NCBI GenBank assembly: GCA_049600855.1
Contig: JBMYQA010000118.1
Span: 1-16,302 of the forward strand
Direction of reading: 5' to 3'
DNA length: 16,302 nucleotides
Source of the DNA: JBMYQA01 sp049600855
GTDB taxonomy: Bacteria > Bacteroidota > Bacteroidia > Cytophagales > Flammeovirgaceae
Below the pieces are notes generated by a model that worked only from the letters and a program-made list of their open reading frames with translations, did no database searches and had not been told where the DNA came from. Positions within the stretch are counted from its first letter, which is position 1; each line of letters opens with the position of its first letter. Both the position numbers and the translations under genes were made by a program. This document shows positions 15,166 to 16,302 of the stretch, piece by piece.

Positions 15166-15405
15166 TCAGACAAGTTTACCAATCGGATCAAACTTATCAA
15201 ATACATTTTCATTATGAGGGGCATCAGCAAGCTCTTGGGTTAAATCTTGGCCCGCCCAATGCTCATAATGCTTTCCATTTCTCCAAAGCCTAGAGGTGCT
15301 CATATCATAGATTAAGCCTTGATAAGCGCACCAAATCTCTTCCATATCCTGACCATTTCGAAGAGCGAGTTGGCTTTTAGTATATTCTTTTAATTGATTT
15401 TCCAT
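15166..15405 (-). CDS. Small cytochrome b5-like heme/steroid-binding domain protein
   Basis: 79 residues forming one cytochrome b5-like domain of the stand-alone bacterial type (COG4892, predicted heme/steroid-binding). Diagnostic segments are LALRNGQD (13-20), WCAYQGLIYDMS (25-36), LWRNGKHYEHWAGQDLT (40-56), and DAPH (61-64) near the end. His46, His49 and His64 are candidate heme ligands; the HPGG motif of eukaryotic b5 is absent, as in this subgroup. The product is cytosolic, with no signal peptide. Function is unknown beyond possible heme or redox binding. A -7 element CAAAACTA (15425-15432, read as TAGTTTTG on the minus strand) sits upstream without a clear -33 element. Transcription ends at the terminator 9 bp after the stop. 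Confidence 0.9.
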   Translation of the reverse strand: MENQLKEYTKSQLALRNGQDMEEIWCAYQGLIYDMSTSRLWRNGKHYEHWAGQDLTQELADAPHNENVFDKFDPIGKLV

Positions 15406-15457
15406 TGCTGAGGACTTTTTTCAGCAAAACTAGTGGAAAATTCAATGCGTTTGCTAG

Positions 15458-15865
15458 TTAATAAACGTCTTTTCCAGTGATTTCCATCTCCAAATCATCA
15501 GCTACCATAGCGACCTCTTTCACAATGTATTTAATTTCTGCTCTTGAACTGAGCTCCAGTTTCGCATCTGATTCTACTTCCATGTAGCAGTCATCAATTA
15601 CAATTTTGCTGTACACTAAATTGTGATTGAGTTCTAACATCTTTTTAAAATCAACATTAGGATATTCATCCAGATTACAGATTTTAGACATGAAGATAAT
15701 CATATCTCCATCTCCTTTATTTTTGATAAAGCTCTTTACGCTCTGATTCCTACCATTATCTAGCTTCAGGTTCATGGCACCACTATCACCCGTGTAATCT
15801 AGATAGATCCCATTCAGTTCTTCCGCTAATTCAGTGAAATAGTTATGAATGTTTTCTTCTTTCAT
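15458..15865 (-). CDS. Small soluble protein, possible YbjN/type III chaperone-like fold
   Basis: 135 residues, acidic, with no signal or membrane segment. The pattern is a helix (about 3-17), paired strands through LDNGRNQSV, a strand MIIFMSKI, a helix around FKKMLELNHNLVYSKIVID (73-91), strands CYMEVESDAKLELSS, and a C-terminal helix ending VADDLEMEI. This order resembles the YbjN and CesT-like fold used by many small bacterial adaptors, but I only infer it from pattern. It is not a named gene to me. It precedes the b5-like gene on the same strand with a 52-bp gap, so the two may be co-transcribed. Confidence 0.75.
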   Translation of the reverse strand: MKEENIHNYFTELAEELNGIYLDYTGDSGAMNLKLDNGRNQSVKSFIKNKGDGDMIIFMSKICNLDEYPNVDFKKMLELNHNLVYSKIVIDDCYMEVESDAKLELSSRAEIKYIVKEVAMVADDLEMEITGKDVY

Positions 15866-16080
15866 TGGAATAAAATTTAAGATGTAAAGTTTTTGAAAGC
15901 CAGTTAGTTAGTATGGAATTATTAAGATGGAATGCCTACAAATAAATGCACGCATCATTCCTTATTAAATGTAACTAAAAAGAAATCAAATTCAAATTAT
16001 TGAAGGGAATAAGTAAGTGCTTGGAAAGAAATAATAACTGTAATTAATTTTGGCTAAGCACTTAATACTACTTTGTCACT
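15866..16080. other. Gene-free gap with inverted repeat near transposase end
   Basis: 215 bp of AT-rich sequence with no convincing ORF. A 9-bp perfect inverted repeat, TAAGTGCTT (16014-16022) with AAGCACTTA (16056-16064), has a 33-base spacer and lies just past the stop of the transposase fragment. It could be a terminator or part of an insertion-sequence end; the other end is outside the window, so terminal repeats cannot be compared. Confidence 0.4.
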
Positions 16081-16302
16081 TTAAATTTTAGGTTTATACC
16101 TATCTAAATCACTTTGCCTTTGCTGGTGTCTCTTTTGAATCAATTCCCAAATCTGTTCAGGATTTTTGGCCTTTTGAGGCAAGTTCATTGCTAAGAAAAA
16201 TTTAATATCAGGACAAGACAGTAACGGTACGGTCTTTTGATGTTTGATTTTCTGGATTAACATAACATGCAAAGCCATGATTGTCAGTGTGATATGATGA
16301 TA
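16081..16302 (-). CDS. C-terminal part of a probable insertion-sequence transposase (runs off right edge)
   Basis: The frame is open to the end of the window: eight codons precede the first in-window Met (16278) without a stop, so only the last 73 or so residues are seen. The segment YHHITLTIMALHVMLIQKIK looks like the end of the catalytic core of DDE-type transposases of the IS701/IS4 group, which share a W-x-HH-x-TL-x-x-x-A pattern. The tail is basic, QKRHQQRQSDLDRYKPKI. Assignment is by pattern recall only. Whether the element is intact depends on sequence to the right. It ends about 17 bp from the inverted repeat at 16014-16064. Confidence 0.6.
   Translation of the reverse strand, partial: YHHITLTIMALHVMLIQKIKHQKTVPLLSCPDIKFFLAMNLPQKAKNPEQIWELIQKRHQQRQSDLDRYKPKI

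Overview
The window looks like chromosomal DNA of an AT-rich Bacteroidota, probably of the Cytophagales type. The clues are a short Obg GTPase without a C-terminal OCT domain, exported TPR-CHAT and 7TMR-DISM proteins, several lipoproteins, start sites with little Shine-Dalgarno signal, and promoters of the Bacteroidota form (TTG, about 20 nt, TAnnTTTG). The clade is an inference; no rRNA, tRNA or other phylogenetic marker is present.

Bases 1-910 hold no gene. They carry 13 exact matches to the DnaA-box consensus TTATNCACA on the two strands, plus at least six near matches, many in same-strand runs with starts 10-12 bp apart. This is the strongest candidate here for a chromosomal replication origin (oriC). 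dnaA is not in the window, which is not unusual for this phylum.

From 911 to 8344 come an unrecognised acidic protein, a cyclophilin-type peptidyl-prolyl isomerase lipoprotein read towards it, an exported TPR-CHAT caspase-like protein followed 20 bp later by an unknown lipoprotein, a putative zinc metallopeptidase, and obgE behind a good promoter.

From 8426 to 14232 lies a signalling cluster: a seven-helix 7TMR-DISM receptor with no kinase, a cytosolic REC-histidine kinase, a NarL/LuxR-type response regulator, and a 7TMR-DISM histidine kinase. They may form one phosphorelay in which membrane receptors and soluble transmitters are separate proteins. The divergent gaps between them hold long hairpins, a 14-bp perfect palindrome and a possible 20-residue lipoprotein ORF.

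From 14294 to the end are an unrecognised conserved-looking protein, a strong bidirectional terminator, a small cytochrome b5-like protein, a small alpha/beta protein that may have a YbjN-like fold, and the C-terminal end of what is probably an insertion-sequence transposase running off the right edge.

The observations most worth a second look are the oriC candidate, the palindromic repeat shared by two intergenic regions, the exported CHAT-lipoprotein pair, and the split receptor/kinase signalling cluster.
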